This document shows, in pieces, positions 14,270-25,132 of a stretch of 64,000 nt of DNA. Position 1 is the first letter of the stretch; every line of letters starts with the position of its first letter. The stretch spans positions 3,577,804 to 3,641,803 of the forward strand of contig JAEVLN010000007.1 in the NCBI GenBank assembly GCA_018350325.1, read 5' to 3'. A program made the translations under genes and the position numbers. This DNA comes from Globodera rostochiensis. Taxonomy: Eukaryota > Nematoda > Chromadorea > Rhabditida > Heteroderidae. The notes beneath the pieces were generated by a model, which did not search any database, was not told the DNA's origin, and saw only the letters and a list, made by a program, of their open reading frames with translations.

Positions 14270-15629
14270 ATGCTAAAATTCGTATTTTTGTATGTAACAT
14301 TGGCTTTCATAATACGACCTGGACTTTCAGGTGAATTTTAAAAAATTGATAAAATACTTTAATTTAATTAATTTTGAAAATAAATTTACACCACAGCCTT
14401 TGTGGAGGTTCAAATTGGCTAAAAAAATGTTTTAAAATACCAAATTCAAAAAGCGAAAAAATGTATTATTAACTTTTCTTTAAATAGGGGAATGAATCAA
14501 AACATTATTTATTTTAATTAATTATAAACAACATTAACAAATTTTACAAAATATTGGTTCGGTTTTTGAAACAATTTATCGTAAAATAATTTTCAAAAAC
14601 AAAAATTTTAGCAAATAACAATTTGCGTGAATGGAAGAACGCTTGCCTGGCGATCGTAAGTGAATTGGAGGCGCACAAATCTTTGGAAAATTATTGTGGT
14701 GATAATTTGGGTAAATTAGACGAAAAATTGCATCAATTAAATCGAAAAAGTGGGGCCCCAGAGTTGCCTCGAATTTAAAAAAAGTCCAAATTTCGATAAA
14801 TTTCCCAGTCAAGTTTCGAGTCTAAAAACCTCAAGTTTCGAGTGTTTTTTTTTTAAATAATTGGGGAAAAAATTTGGTAACAAAATGTGTCATCTTATCA
14901 GGGATCGGCGGTGTGCCGGTGTGGACAGGGTTAGAATGGAAGTTTAGAACTGTTAATCAAAACCCAGGCCAGGACTAAGTTGCTAATAATAATTAGGAAT
15001 TTGTTTGACAAAAAAGGTTTTTTTCATTTATTTTTCGTAATTCGTTTGAATGGGGCAAAATTTCAAATTCGTTCATAGCGGGTTCAATACACCATAGAAA
15101 GTTAATTTGCAAGCAAATTCATTAGTGGATCCTTTACATTATGCAAAAGATCAAGCAAAATTTATATTTAAAATAATTTTAAAAAAATTTTAATAAAATA
15201 AAAGTATTGATTCGCCAACGCTTCAATGACATTGGAGAATTTGCAAGTAAATGCTGTAACAATGAACATATTGATCAACAAAAAATTAACCAAATGTTAC
15301 ACGAGTCCACAAAATGTTATGCCAAATTACACCACGGATTGAATGAACTGGGAATAACTTAGCAATTTTTAGTTGCCCGGAGTGCCACGGCATTTGTGCC
15401 TAAAACATTCTCTGATCAAATATTGGCAGAGGATTTGAAGCAATTTGTTATGAATGAATATTTAAACCAGAGTGCTTTGAACAAATGTCATGCATATGCT
15501 CGGCAAATAATTGAGGAAGCCTTCAAAATGCCTAATAAAATTCCGAAAGAAAAATCAATAAAAGTCCGGAGGAAAAAATCAATACTCATAAAGATAAAAC
15601 CTATGAAATTTTTATCAGAAAATCAATAA
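14270..15629 (+). pseudogene. Helical secreted-protein gene, block 1 copy (nonsense-mutated)
   Basis: Exon 14270-14330 encodes a signal peptide (MLKFVFLYVTLAFIIRPGLS) and ends in a GT donor in phase 1. Exon 14612-14749 continues in phase (ANNNLREWKNACLAIVSELE and onward). The terminal exon, about 15208-15629, encodes RQRFNDIGEFASKCCNNEHI followed by a helical, Cys-containing tail ending FLSENQ. A TAG at 15360-15362 interrupts that exon; the block 2 copy reads TTG there. Middle exons seen at 21888-22817 in the other copy are missing. The family is not recognised; predicted to be alpha-helical and secreted. The intron contains a diverged stretch shared with the intron of the block 2 copy (around 14760-14860 versus 22830-22930). 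Confidence 0.6.
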
Positions 15630-15711
15630 TACACCGAGAAAGATGCATATGAAAATGTCGATTACCTATTCTACTGATTGATTGATCACTTTAAACATTA
15701 GTTTTGGTGCA

Positions 15712-15875
15712 TGACATGTCGTCCCCGAAGAACCCCCACCCCCCCCCCCCCGACAAGTCGTCCCCAACCCGCGACATGTCGTCCCCAAAGAACCCCGACA
15801 AGTTGTCCCCAACCCCCGACATGTCGTCCCCGAAGAACCCCGACCGACATTCCGCCCTCGAAGGGTCGGGGAGCA
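15712..15875. repeat. C-rich short tandem repeat and dispersed GC-rich element
   Basis: Units of about 24-40 bp built on GACATGTCGTCCCCGAAGAA with a poly-C tract. The right side (GAAGGGTCGGGGAGCAACCC and a following GATCTTTCCTAAA) matches elements at 19078-19210 and 37890-38010, and GACATGTCGTC recurs near 35650. This is a dispersed GC-rich repeat rather than a gene, although all frames are fairly open. Confidence 0.7.
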
Positions 15876-16506
15876 ACCCAATTTTTCGATCTTTCCTAAA
15901 CCAAAAAGAATCCATAGATTTTTTTTCTCGTTATTTGATCGTTGCTCGAACATAAAGTTTTCCTCAAAAATATTTATTTTTGTATATCAAATTCCTTTCA
16001 TTTTCTGTTTGATGAATCATTTACAACGGCTTCATCGTTTTTTCTTCTCAAAAATAAGCCTATTCATGTTGGATGGTTCCATCTTCATCAACTTTCGTGC
16101 GTCCATCAGATTTTTGTTAACATTTTGAATTCGTTTGGTGAATCATTCAAAGCTTAAAAACGTTAAAACATTTTTTTTTTTTGCTTTTGTGAGAAGATTT
16201 TGCGTATAAATAGGCAAAGTTGCCACTTTGGCTTCATTATTTTTGTTTCTCAAATCGCCTATTTTGTTCATTTGGTTGGCTTTCATCGGCGCCCGCCCCC
16301 ATCAGATTTCACTTACATTTTAAAACATTTTACGGCCTCGAATTCCAAATTTTTGAGATTTTTTGCAATATATATTCTTTTGTAAGATTTATTAATTATA
16401 ATTATGTACAATTCCGACTTCTTTAAGAAACAATTTAAATTCAGAAAAGAAATCCAAAGAATTCTTTCCCAAAAAATCACCCCCATTTTACCCCAATTTC
16501 TAATCA
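15876..16506. other. Promoter region of Ly6-like gene, block 1
   Basis: Homologous to about 35975-36550 upstream of the block 2 copy. Both contain a TATAAATAGG element (here 16205-16214) about 300 bp before the start codon, then a CAAAGTTGCCACTTTGG-like stretch. No protein was recognised. Confidence 0.5.
16205..16212 (+). promoter_or_regulatory. Candidate TATA box (TATAAATA)
   Basis: TATAAATA in GCGTATAAATAGGCAAAGTT is conserved in the duplicated promoter at 36226-36233. The 5' untranslated region would be about 270 bp, or an unseen non-coding exon may exist. Confidence 0.4.
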
Positions 16507-17221
16507 ATGATTGCCCTGTTGGTCCTTCTTGTTGCGCTTGTTGATCCCAATTTGGGGAACTTTTGGGATCAGGGGAGCTTCTGGGACCATAAAGGTAATG
16601 ATTTTCATTAATAATTAAAACTAATTTTTAAAATATTTGTTTTTTTTTGCAGCTGACAACTGTTACTATGCCCTTCGCCATCGTGGCACTCCGTCCGTGG
16701 ACATGTTTCGCAAAATGCAACAGTGGGGCACGTCCGACGTCTGGGAGGGACTTGAACTGGACGAACGTGATTGCCATGCCTATTTTGACGGGTGCCAGAC
16801 GTACTCGTGCATTGATGGTTGGGAAAAATTGTTTAAAAAAATATTTAAGAAAAAAAATAGTTGGTTATATAAATTTTTGAATAATTTTGTGGCAGAAAAT
16901 GGTGACCAGATATTTGTCGTCAACTCATGCGTTCCGGACACTGGCAAATGCTCTCACAGCGAATTGGACCCAATTTGTGCCAACGATGGTGGCACTCCCA
17001 AATGCGAACTTTGCCACGAAGGCTTATGCAACAAGGCGAAAATTGAGCTGAAAAACGTTCAGAAGCCCAACAACCCGCCGGAGACTGGCACGGGCGGTGC
17101 CAAAAACGAATCGTCCTCTGAAGTGAATGGCACGGGCGGTGCCAAAAACGAATCGTCCTCCGAAGAGAATGGCATGACGACCGGTGCCAACGACGAAATG
17201 TCCTCCACCCCGGCCGATTGA
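16507..17221 (+). CDS. Secreted Ly6-like cysteine-rich protein with 14-aa tail repeats, copy 1 (192 aa)
   Basis: Exons 16507-16594, 16653-16817 and 16896-17221, phases consistent, 192 codons plus TGA. The product has a signal peptide (MIALLVLLVALV), then about ten cysteines over residues 30-135 ending in CELCHEGLCNKA. The C-terminal xCN ending and cysteine count resemble Ly6/uPAR three-finger proteins; this is inference from pattern. A hydrophilic acidic tail holds two copies of a 14-aa unit GTGGAKNESSSEVN, each with an NES sequon, and ends STPAD. Intron 2 is 78 bp, a multiple of three and free of stops, so retention would add 26 residues. Block 2 copy at 36551-37337 has four tail units. Likely extracellular; function unknown, possibly an effector or neuromodulator-type ligand. 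Confidence 0.85.
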
Positions 17222-17404
17222 AGAGATGGCACACAGAATAAGACGACGAAGATGCATTTGAGAATTGTCATAAATTCAAATTCATAATGATTTCATTCCG
17301 CCCTTCCCCAATCAAAGGCGTTACAGAAGACATACAATATCACAAACTTTTATTATTAATAAAATCTGTGAATTTTATTTGCTTGAACGATTGGAGATGA
17401 TGAA

Positions 17405-18893
17405 CAGGGATGCCAAATTGCCTTATTTTTAAGGCAAATGCCATAATTTTGGAAATTTGCCTTATTGTTTGCCATATTTTCACACTTGCCATAATTTTGC
17501 CATATTTTTGACTTTGGTAAAAAATTCTCATTTTTTAATAGAAGAATGTGAGAATTCCCGAAAAAAGTGCTCTTTGATTCTTAAAATTTGAATATTTAAT
17601 TACTTTTTGGCGTTCTGTTTGTTATTTTTATGCTTTTCTTGCGGGAAATCTTGTTCCAAAATTGACAACTTTGTTCTTTTAATTTTAAAAGTTACCTTCA
17701 GATTCATTTTAAATGTTTAATTGGCTTAAAAATAAAAGAGCATCAGCGGAAGATACTGAAGGCACTAGTTCGGCAGCAATAGATGAAAGAGAAGCGGAAG
17801 AAATTTCATCGGATTCAAGTGAGGAATTTGGAGGAGAGGTGAGTGACTGTTAAGTGAAACTGTCGATTTTAGGTTTAACTTAAGCGCAATTTTAGGCTGG
17901 GTGTCTCACACTTGCAACGCAGATTTTGCGTCTGCAAAGACAAAATCTACAGCAATAATCAAAGGTTTTAAAATTACCTAGGATTTTTGTAGCTCTTTAT
18001 TTGAGGAGTGCTTCATCCATTCTTTTGTACACGATTGACTGAACAAATCAATTTGAATGGTGGTTTTTTTTCTATCGGAGTAGACTCCACACCGCACATG
18101 AATAATCGGATTCATGCAGTCGTTATTCGGTAAATATGTAGTACTTTTATTTTAAAACTAATTTTTTATAGTTATTTCGATGGAACAGTCAAAAATAAGG
18201 TCCTTAAACTGGTTCCGATGATTGCGGAAAATGCCATCTCAATTTCAAATATGCTTCAAACTGTAAATGGCTCGGATTTTTGGCGGAATATGAAGATTTT
18301 GGCTGGATCGCTTTCGAAGAAATCAGTTTCGACAAAATTTGCAGAGTTGCACGGATGCACCGGACGAGTTGGACAACCTGTTTGACGAGGTGGTAGAATT
18401 GAAAGATGTAATCAGAGAATTAGAAGCAACGGAGGGGTTTTCCAAAAAGAATTTGGAGAAGAAATGGGGTGAAGTGCTGAAGGACAAAAATCTCAAACAC
18501 ATCAAATCATTGGTGTCAATTTTTCTCTCAATATTCCCTTCAAATGCATTCTGCGAATCGGTCTTTTCTGTTGTCAATCATATTTGGACTGATCAATCCA
18601 ATCAATTTTCCCCGGAAACGGTAAATGCCTTTGTTTGTGTCAAACTGAACTCTGATCTGGACTGTAACTCAGCGTATGATTTTTTTTTGTCGCAAAATGA
18701 GCTTTTGAACGCGGCGAAAGGTTTTGAAAAGTACGGGCGAACGCAATAAATCAGATTTTTATTATTTTCTACGTTTTGGTCGCAAAAAACGGATGCCATA
18801 AAAATGCCATATTTTTGAACCCTCAATGCCATAAAAATGCCATATTTTTGGAGCCCGTTGCCATATTTTACCGCAGTTGAGTTGGCATCCCTG
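17405..18893 (+). mobile_element. hAT-family DNA transposon, internally decayed, with 8-bp target duplication
   Basis: Ends are CAGGGATGCCAA and TTGGCATCCCTG, flanked by the direct repeat ATGATGAA at 17397-17404 and 18894-18901. The equivalent site at about 37506-37516 in block 2 (GATGATGAACGACG) is empty and carries one ATGATGAA, proving insertion after the block duplication. Inside are transposase relics. Length of 1,489 bp is short for an autonomous hAT (usually 2.5-5 kb), so it is an internally deleted copy. AT-rich sub-terminal TTGCCATA/ATGCCATA motifs are repeated at both ends, as expected for hAT transposase binding. Confidence 0.93.
17713..18749 (+). pseudogene. hAT transposase relic
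   Basis: Exon 17713-17838 encodes MFNWLKNKRASAEDTEGTSS and ends in a GTGAGT donor. A segment near 18065-18131 encodes FFSIGVDSTPHMNNRIHAVV, resembling the first catalytic Asp region of hAT transposases. It splices in phase to a segment starting at about 18173. From 18339 a different frame encodes the C-terminal dimerisation region (IFPSNAFCESVFSVVNHIWT, then SPETVNAFVCVKLN) to a TAA at 18749. The frame break near 18340 and the missing middle imply an inactive enzyme. Confidence 0.8.
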
Positions 18894-18901
18894 ATGATGA
18901 A

Positions 18902-19575
18902 CGACGATCGGGTCAATAGTTTTGGTCATTCTGAAGTGTTAAGAAATTAATAAATTGGCAATTACTTTTTTTTAAAATTTAAACTTATAAAATTATCAAC
19001 CAACTAATCCACAAAAATTTTTGTACACACAAATCCATCTAAACTCAGAATAATTCGCAGATTTCCATGAACAATGTTTGGGGTTGCTCCCGACATTTTT
19101 GGGTCTCACCTCCAACCCCCGACATTCTGTTCCCGAAGGTTCGGGGATCAACCCAAATTTTGTTCAATGTTTCGATCTTTCCTAAAACGAAAAGATTCCA
19201 AAGATTTTTTTTAAGGCTTCAACCTCATTAAGTCCATTAAAATTGAGCAAAAAGAAAATATTTCTATAGAAGAAGTTGGGGGAGGACTTTTAACAATGTA
19301 AAAAGGATCAATGAAAAGCTTTAACTGTTTTCAAACTCAATCAAACCAACCAAAAACTTCAAATTTGACGCCAAATTAAAATGCATTCATCAAAATGGCA
19401 AAGGCAACAAATTTCAGTGTTTTGTCCATTTTGCTCAGTTTGAATTTCTGTCCAAATTCCGTTCGTCTTTCGGATCATTTTCTTTTTTTTGGCGCGTTTG
19501 GACCTTCGTTTGCGTAAAGCAGTCTAAAAATTCGAAATAATTTAATCTGAGGAGGCCAAATGCTGCTGTTTAAAT
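18902..19575. other. Spacer downstream of Ly6-like copy 1
   Basis: No gene seen. It parallels about 37515-38307 in block 2. It contains the dispersed element TTGCTCCCGACATTTTTGGG at about 19083-19102, also at 37896-37915, followed in both by a GATCTTTCCTAAAACGAAAA stretch. Confidence 0.5.
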
Positions 19576-20449
19576 CAGGGGTGGTTAGTGGTTACGGATA
19601 TCCGCGGATATGGAATTTTTGATCGAATACATTCTCAGACCACTGGGATAATGTGATCAATTTTCGAATAAAAGGTTGCTTTTAAACAATTCTCAGACCA
19701 CTGGGATAATGTGATCAATTTTTGCTTTTAAACAATTCTCAGACCACTGGGATAATGTGATCAATTTTCGAATAAAAGGTTGCTTTTAAACGATTCCCAG
19801 ACCACTGGGATAATGTGATCAATTTTCGAATAAAAGGTTGCTTTTAAACAATTCTCAGACCACTGGGATAATGTGATCAATTTTCGAATAAAAGGTTGCT
19901 TTTAAACAATTCTCAGACCACTGGGATAATGTGATCAATTTTCGAATAAAAGGTTGCTTTTAAACAATTCTCAGACCACTGGGATAATGTGATCAATTTT
20001 CGAATAAAAGGTTGCTTTTAAACAATTCTCAGACCACTGGGATAATGTGATCAATTTTCGAATAAAAGGTTGCTTTTAAACAATTCTCAGACCACTGGGA
20101 TAATGTGATCAATTTTCGAATAAAAGGTTGCTTTTAAACGATTCCCAGACCACTGGGATAATGTGATCAATTTTCGAATAAAAGGTTGCTTTTAAACAAT
20201 TCTCAGACCACTGGGATAATGTGATCAATTTTCGAATAAAAGGTTGCTTTTAAACAATTCTCAGACCACTGGGATAATGTGATCAATTTTCGAATAAAAG
20301 GTTGCTTTTAAACAATTCTCAGACCACTGGGATAATGTGTTCAATTTCCGAATAAAAAGTTGCTTTTACAACACATTATGTATTTTACTATGGAAAATTA
20401 GCAAAAAGTGTTACTGTACGGATGGATATCCGCGGACGGATAACCCCTG
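19576..20449. mobile_element. hAT-like MITE containing an expanded minisatellite
   Basis: Left end CAGGGGTGGTTAGTGG with GGATATCCGCGGATATGG nearby; right end ATATCCGCGGACGGATAACC followed by CCTG. The flanking 8-mers GTTTAAAT (19568-19575) and GCCCAAAT (20450-20457) differ at two positions; the block 2 left flank reads GTCCAAAT, intermediate between them. The interior is almost entirely a 58-bp tandem array. The right end lies inside the last visible exon region of the minus-strand F-box-type pseudogene. Confidence 0.75.
19637..20375. repeat. 58-bp minisatellite, 13 units
   Basis: AGACCACTGGGATAATGTGA begins at 19637, 19695, 19741, 19799, 19857, 19915, 19973, 20031, 20089, 20147, 20205, 20263 and 20321. 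Spacing is 58 bp throughout except one 46-bp unit that lacks CGAATAAAAGGT. Units are nearly identical. Block 2 has one degenerate unit at about 38363-38420, so the expansion is recent and block-specific. Confidence 0.97.
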
Positions 20450-21183
20450 GCCCAAATCCATCCCTAACCTGTCGTCGCCGATGTCTCTGTCGTTGATGCA
20501 GTGAATGAACACGCGATTCTCCAGACGGCGCCAATCCCACTCCACTGCCTCCTGCTCCCACTTGGCCCATTTGGCATCGTCGCGCTCAGTTGGACACAAT
20601 TGCTCCCCCATCAAATTGTTCCTCAGTTCAAATGTCTCACGGTAAGAACAATAAGTCCCATGCAAAAGGCAATTGATGAAATTGGCCGGAACAGTTGAAG
20701 TGAGAAATTGCTTAAAAAGTTATTAATGTAAAGGAATAAAGCGGAGAAAATCCAATAAAATTTAAATAAAAATACCTCTTTCACTCTTTGCACTCCCGTC
20801 AAACAATAAAAGCATTGCAACACCTTCGGAAGTCCATCCCCGCGGGGCGTGTACAACCATTTGGCCAAAGCTTGGCCAGATGAAGCGCCGACACTGTCAT
20901 AGGCCGGGAATTTGGGAAAATCGGAAATGTCGACGGAATGGACCACACGGAGTTTAGCGCAATTGCTCAGAACGTTCGGAGAGAATTGGCGCAAAAGCTT
21001 CAAAATGGAGAGGCACAAAAAAAGGGCGCAAATGTTGTCGTTCATCAACGGCCAAATCCGGTGCCAAATAATTGCCCAACTGCGTGTTTCGCGAAAGCTC
21101 ATCACAATGGAAAGATTGATCTGGAGTCGAAAAGTCGGCGGATGCTTTGAAGAAATTCGATGACACTGTGGCCGCCGACGTAA
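20450..21183 (-). pseudogene. F-box family gene relic, block 1 (5' truncated)
   Basis: Minus-strand remains of a family I recall from cyst nematodes as F-box proteins. An exon starting at 21183 after a TAG acceptor encodes SVIEFLQSIRRLFDS, then loses frame near 21110 (four nucleotides fewer than block 2). After this come TRSWAIIWHRIWPLMNDNIC and GQALAKWLYTPRGDGLPKVL. The next exon (about 20700 downward) encodes NFINCLLHGTYCSYRETFEL and ERDDAKWAKWEQEAVEWDWR, then runs into the MITE at 20449. No F-box exon is seen upstream in this block. If ever active, such a protein would be an SCF substrate adaptor. Confidence 0.7.
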
Positions 21184-21368
21184 CTACATAAAAAGTAAGA
21201 ATTTCTACCAATACGGTCATAAATCAACCAATCGACTCCTGCTCGGCCTCTAAAGCACGAATCTAGAAAAAATTTCGCGCAAAAAAAAAATCAGCCAAAA
21301 GTTATGGACCAAAGACTGAAGTGTCCCTTTCAAATCTTTTTTTTTTGCTATTGTTTTATAAGAATTAT

Positions 21369-21584
21369 CAGGGGTGTGCACGGATACGAATTTTTGTATC
21401 CGTATCCGTCCGTCCTCGAAATCTCATATCCGTTATCCGTCCGTATCCCTGACCTTCCAAAATCCCATATCCGGATATCCGCGGATATACAGCGGATATA
21501 TCCGGATAAGTGGATTTTTCATATCCTTTATCCGTCCGTATCCGGATATATCCGCGGATATCCGGATGTCCGTGCACACGCCTG
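21369..21584. mobile_element. Palindromic hAT-like MITE with exact 8-bp target duplication
   Basis: Left end CAGGGGTGTGCACGGATA, right end TATCCGGATGTCCGTGCACA then CGCCTG, flanked by AGAATTAT on both sides (21361-21368 and 21585-21592). The 216-bp interior is rich in TATCCG/CGGATA words and almost fully self-complementary. No coding capacity. Confidence 0.9.
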
Positions 21585-21815
21585 AGAATTATTATTTAAA
21601 AGAAATATGTTAACGCATTTTTGAATTATTTTATAAGAATTATGATTTATTAAAGAATATGATAAAGCATTTTTGGAATTTTTTATAAGAATTATGATAA
21701 TATTAAAGAAATATGTTAAAGCATTTTTGGAATTATTTTATAAGAATTATGATAATATTTAAAGAAATAAGTTAAAGCATTTTTGAAATTATTTTATAAG
21801 AATTATGATTAAAAT
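21585..21815. repeat. ~60-bp AT-rich tandem repeat
   Basis: About four units of a sequence built on TTTTATAAGAATTATGATAA and AAAGAAATATGTTAAAGCAT. A further partial unit at 21352-21368 lies left of the MITE, so the MITE inserted into the array (AGAATTAT is part of the repeat unit). Confidence 0.85.
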
Positions 21816-21887
21816 TTATGTGATAGGAAGAAAACTAAAATACTATTGATCAGTGCTTAAATTTTAATTGTTTTTTTTTCTGATAAG

Positions 21888-22817
21888 GCCAGCCTTGGGG
21901 AAAATTTCGGCAATTTAATTGGCGAACTTCGTGCTGACATAAACACGTTGGTGCCAAAGTTGGAGATGGCATTGATGGAAGAGCAATTAATGGAGGCATT
22001 TGAAAATGGCAAAAAATTCTATCAAACCGAAAAATTGGAGGAATTAATTGAAAAAATAACACAGATGAGGTATGTGCGCTTGACAATATAAATATTTATG
22101 TTGGCGTATTATTTGATTATTAGAATTCTTCGAATTTTTCTAATTATTTAAAAATCTTATAATAATACGAGGAGTTAATATTAATTGAATAAAAAATTAT
22201 TTTTAGTAAAGTTTGGAAAACGTTTTTCTTTATTGTTTCTATATTTTTTTCGTGAAAATAGAACTAGCTATAATTCGAATTTAAAATTCACTTTTGTAAA
22301 GATTACTAAGAATAATTCTAATATTCAATAACGATATTTACTTCTTTATAATTTTTTATCCACAAAAAATCATCAACTTTAAAATTAATTTTGTTTTTAA
22401 TGCATTCATTAAGACTTTGGACACCACCAAAGGCCCGTCTTATTTGGTCAATTTGTCTTCATCGTTTGAACGCGCTAAACGCGAATTAGAACAATTGCGC
22501 GAACACAATGCCAATGCCGAGTTTGTAGAAATGGCCAAAGTGTTGTGCATTGTCTCATTGCTTGTGTTCGAAACACGCTTGGACACTGTAAAAAATGAAT
22601 TTTGTGCAAAAATTGAAGCCGCACCTTCAATAAATGTGAGCTAATTGAGCGGCATTCGGCACCAATTTTTTGAGGAATGGCATCAAATTGGTGCCAAAAT
22701 TGATTCAACAGAAGCGATATGCCAACATTTTGGAACGGATGCGCGACAAAAATTGGAAGATTTGCTTAAAATGGAACATGAAAAATCATCATCAGTGAGA
22801 CAACAAATCATGGAAAG
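21888..22817 (+). pseudogene. Helical secreted-protein gene, block 2 copy, 5' part
   Basis: Exon 21888-22069 encodes a helical segment (ASLGENFGNLIGELRADINT onward) and ends in a GTATGT donor. A second coding stretch, 22413-22817, encodes TLDTTKGPSYLVNLSSSFER and, after an in-frame TAA at 22642-22644, FFEEWHQIGAKIDSTEAICQ. It ends AAAG|GTTAGT. The latter resembles the exon at 14612-14749 (REWKNACLAIVSELEAHKSL). No signal peptide exon was found. The stop codon and the transposon insertion downstream show the gene is dead; the 3' exon lies at 35124-35510. Confidence 0.6.
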
Positions 22818-23308
22818 GTTAGTGGGGACCAGGGTTGCCTCGAGTTTGATTCTGGCTAAATTGCGAGTCAAGATTCGAGCTTCGAGAATGAAAAATCCTC
22901 GAGTTTGAGTATTTTTTTTAAATAATTGAGAAAAAAATTTTGCTTACAAAATATTTCATCTCATTTTGGCTTGGAACGGTTAATTTGTCAAAACCAAGCC
23001 AGCAATGAGTTGCAAATAATAGTTTATAATTAACAAAAAGTTTATGAATTTGTTCGATAAAAAGTCGAAATTTTATTAAAATCCGGGTTCATCTGAAATC
23101 AGACAAAAATTTAGTTTCGTTTATAACGGTTTCAATAAATACACCATAGAAAGTTAATTTGCTAGCAAATTCATTAATATATCATTCATATTATGCTAAA
23201 GAGCAAGCAAATTTAATTTTTATAAAATTTGAAATAAAATAAAAAATTTAGTATTGATATACACTTCGCCAACGCTTCAAAGACATTGGAGAATTTGCAA
23301 GTAAATGC

Positions 23309-23505
23309 GGGAACGGCCCAACTGAGTCTGGCTAACCGAGTCTGGGCCAACTGAGTCTGGCCGACTGAGTCTGGCCAACTGAGTCTGGTGGCCAACTGAG
23401 TCTGGCAACTGAGTCTGGTTGGCAGGAAAAATTTTTTAAACTTAAATCTTGTAAAATAAAAAATCAAGAAACATATCCCAAAAAAAATATCTTTCTTAAA
23501 CAAAA
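23309..23505 (+). repeat. Left terminal inverted repeat of the long-TIR element
   Basis: Contains seven copies of (C)AACTGAGTCTGG/CCGAGTCTGG words, then TGGCAGGAAAAATTTTTTAA and a TCTTGTAAAATAAAAAA stretch. It is the reverse complement of 34930-35123, and is also duplicated at 28787-28983 as part of the segmental duplication. Confidence 0.85.
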
Positions 23506-23651
23506 AATGGTAATGGTGTCTTATATAGGTCCCCGAATTTTTAAAAAAAAATCAGTTTTATGTAATTCTGAGAAGTACTCCGGGGTTATCGAGGTCGCTG
23601 ATCACGAATATGACATCAGATTTATCAATCATCCATCTATGATTTCAACAT

Positions 23652-24446
23652 TGTCGGATTTAGTCGTAAAATCCGAAAAATCGAAAGTTTCGATTTAAGC
23701 CCAATTTTTGGCCCAGTTTCCCTTGTTTGCACAAATGTGCACATTTTGATAAGAGGGGCAAATTGTTCGTAAGTCACCCCATTTTTGCCCATTTTCGCTC
23801 TTATCTTCCCCAACTGATCAAATATGTCAGTCAATTTCTGCTCACCCGACCTTCTTGTAAACAATTTTGGCCCCTTTATAAGCCCGCTGCTCTTCACCAC
23901 AAATCAGTTCAGTCTCATTCATTGACCACATTCAAGGCATTCAGCCGCTCATAAGCAATTTCACTCTCGACCTTCCTATACCCCTCCCACTCTGCACAAC
24001 CCAACAATCCACACATTTGCCAATCGATATCCGTCAGTCTCAATCCCCTTTTGGCCAACTCATCCAAAATCCATATCACACATTTCAAATCCAATCATTG
24101 TCTGGCCAAAGCCGCAAATTCAACCATCACTCATTTCTGGGGATTCGGGGGTCATCAATTTCCTGTTTTTCCATTGCATCCAACTGTCCAATTGAGCATT
24201 CACCATTGTCCCCCACTAGTCAATTGTGTGGTCACCTCAATCCTAGGTGATCATATTTATTTTCCACATTTCATGTAAATGTGGGGTTTAATTACCCAAG
24301 TTTGAGCTGATAAATTGTGCACAATCTTGGCGTTTTTATTCCTACAATTGGCCCAAATCCCGACCACTTCCTCCGGCCCACCAAAGCACTACCGTGTGCG
24401 AATCTTGGAGGAACTCCATCTCAATCAACCGAGAGGAGTTCCGACA
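23652..24446 (+). repeat. LTR copy 1 (795 bp)
   Basis: Begins TGTCGGATTTAGTCG and ends GGAGTTCCGACA, so the ends are the inverted repeat TGTCGG...CCGACA. The same 795-bp sequence occurs at 29131-29925 and 33910-34704. The flank ACAT (23648-23651) recurs right after the third copy (34705-34708), consistent with a 4-bp target duplication of the original insertion. Confidence 0.92.
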
Positions 24447-24447
24447 G

Positions 24448-24465
24448 TGGCGACCCTGGCAGGGA
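24448..24465 (+). other. Candidate tRNA primer-binding site
   Basis: TGGCGACCCTGGCAGGGA starts 2 bp after the 5' LTR. TGG pairs with the CCA end of a tRNA, the usual position of a primer-binding site. The tRNA was not identified. The same site follows the second LTR at about 29927. Confidence 0.6.
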
Positions 24466-25132
24466 CTTGTGAACAACAACCTGCGCAACAACAAACATTT
24501 TCAAATTGGTGGCTTTGATTTTCTTTTGGGGGGAAAATCAAAGAATTCGTTGAGTGTCGACTCTCCGTGGTCGAGCTTAACCGAATCAATCAAAAGGGGT
24601 TGGCAAAGTGGTTAAAAAAGGTTGGACTAGGCTCTCTCCGTGGTGCCAGTTTAACTAGGGGTGGTGTACTGTTCGCTCTTCGTGGCGAAGGTATATCCAA
24701 TTGGGAAAAATTCGTGCTTTTCCGAGTGTACTGTCTGATCTTCGTGTCAGAGGTACATTTCAGCGTTTGTACTGTCTGATCTCCGTGTCAGAGGTACATC
24801 TCTCAGTCACTGGTTGTACTGCTCGAACTCCGTGTCAGCTCAGCATTGCACCACCATCGTTCACGCCGAACAACTCAAAGCAACGGCAATAAAGCGGGTG
24901 AACAAAAGCACGAAAAGCAACCCAAAGAAAGTCGGCAACAACAAATTCAAGCAGCTACAGCAACAGTCAAACAAGCATTGGACAACGAGTCCTAGCAGCA
25001 CAACAAGTGCTCAAAGCTGCACCGACGCCAAACACGTTTTTGAACAACAAGTTCAAGCAGTTCAACGAGCAGCAATACTCTTGAACACCAAGTTCAAGCA
25101 GTACAGCAAGCAACACAACCAGCAACACAACA

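Noticed and set aside
15704..15955. Pro/Ser-rich frames through the C-rich repeat
   Set aside because: All six frames are open because of the short repeat; it is dispersed non-coding sequence.
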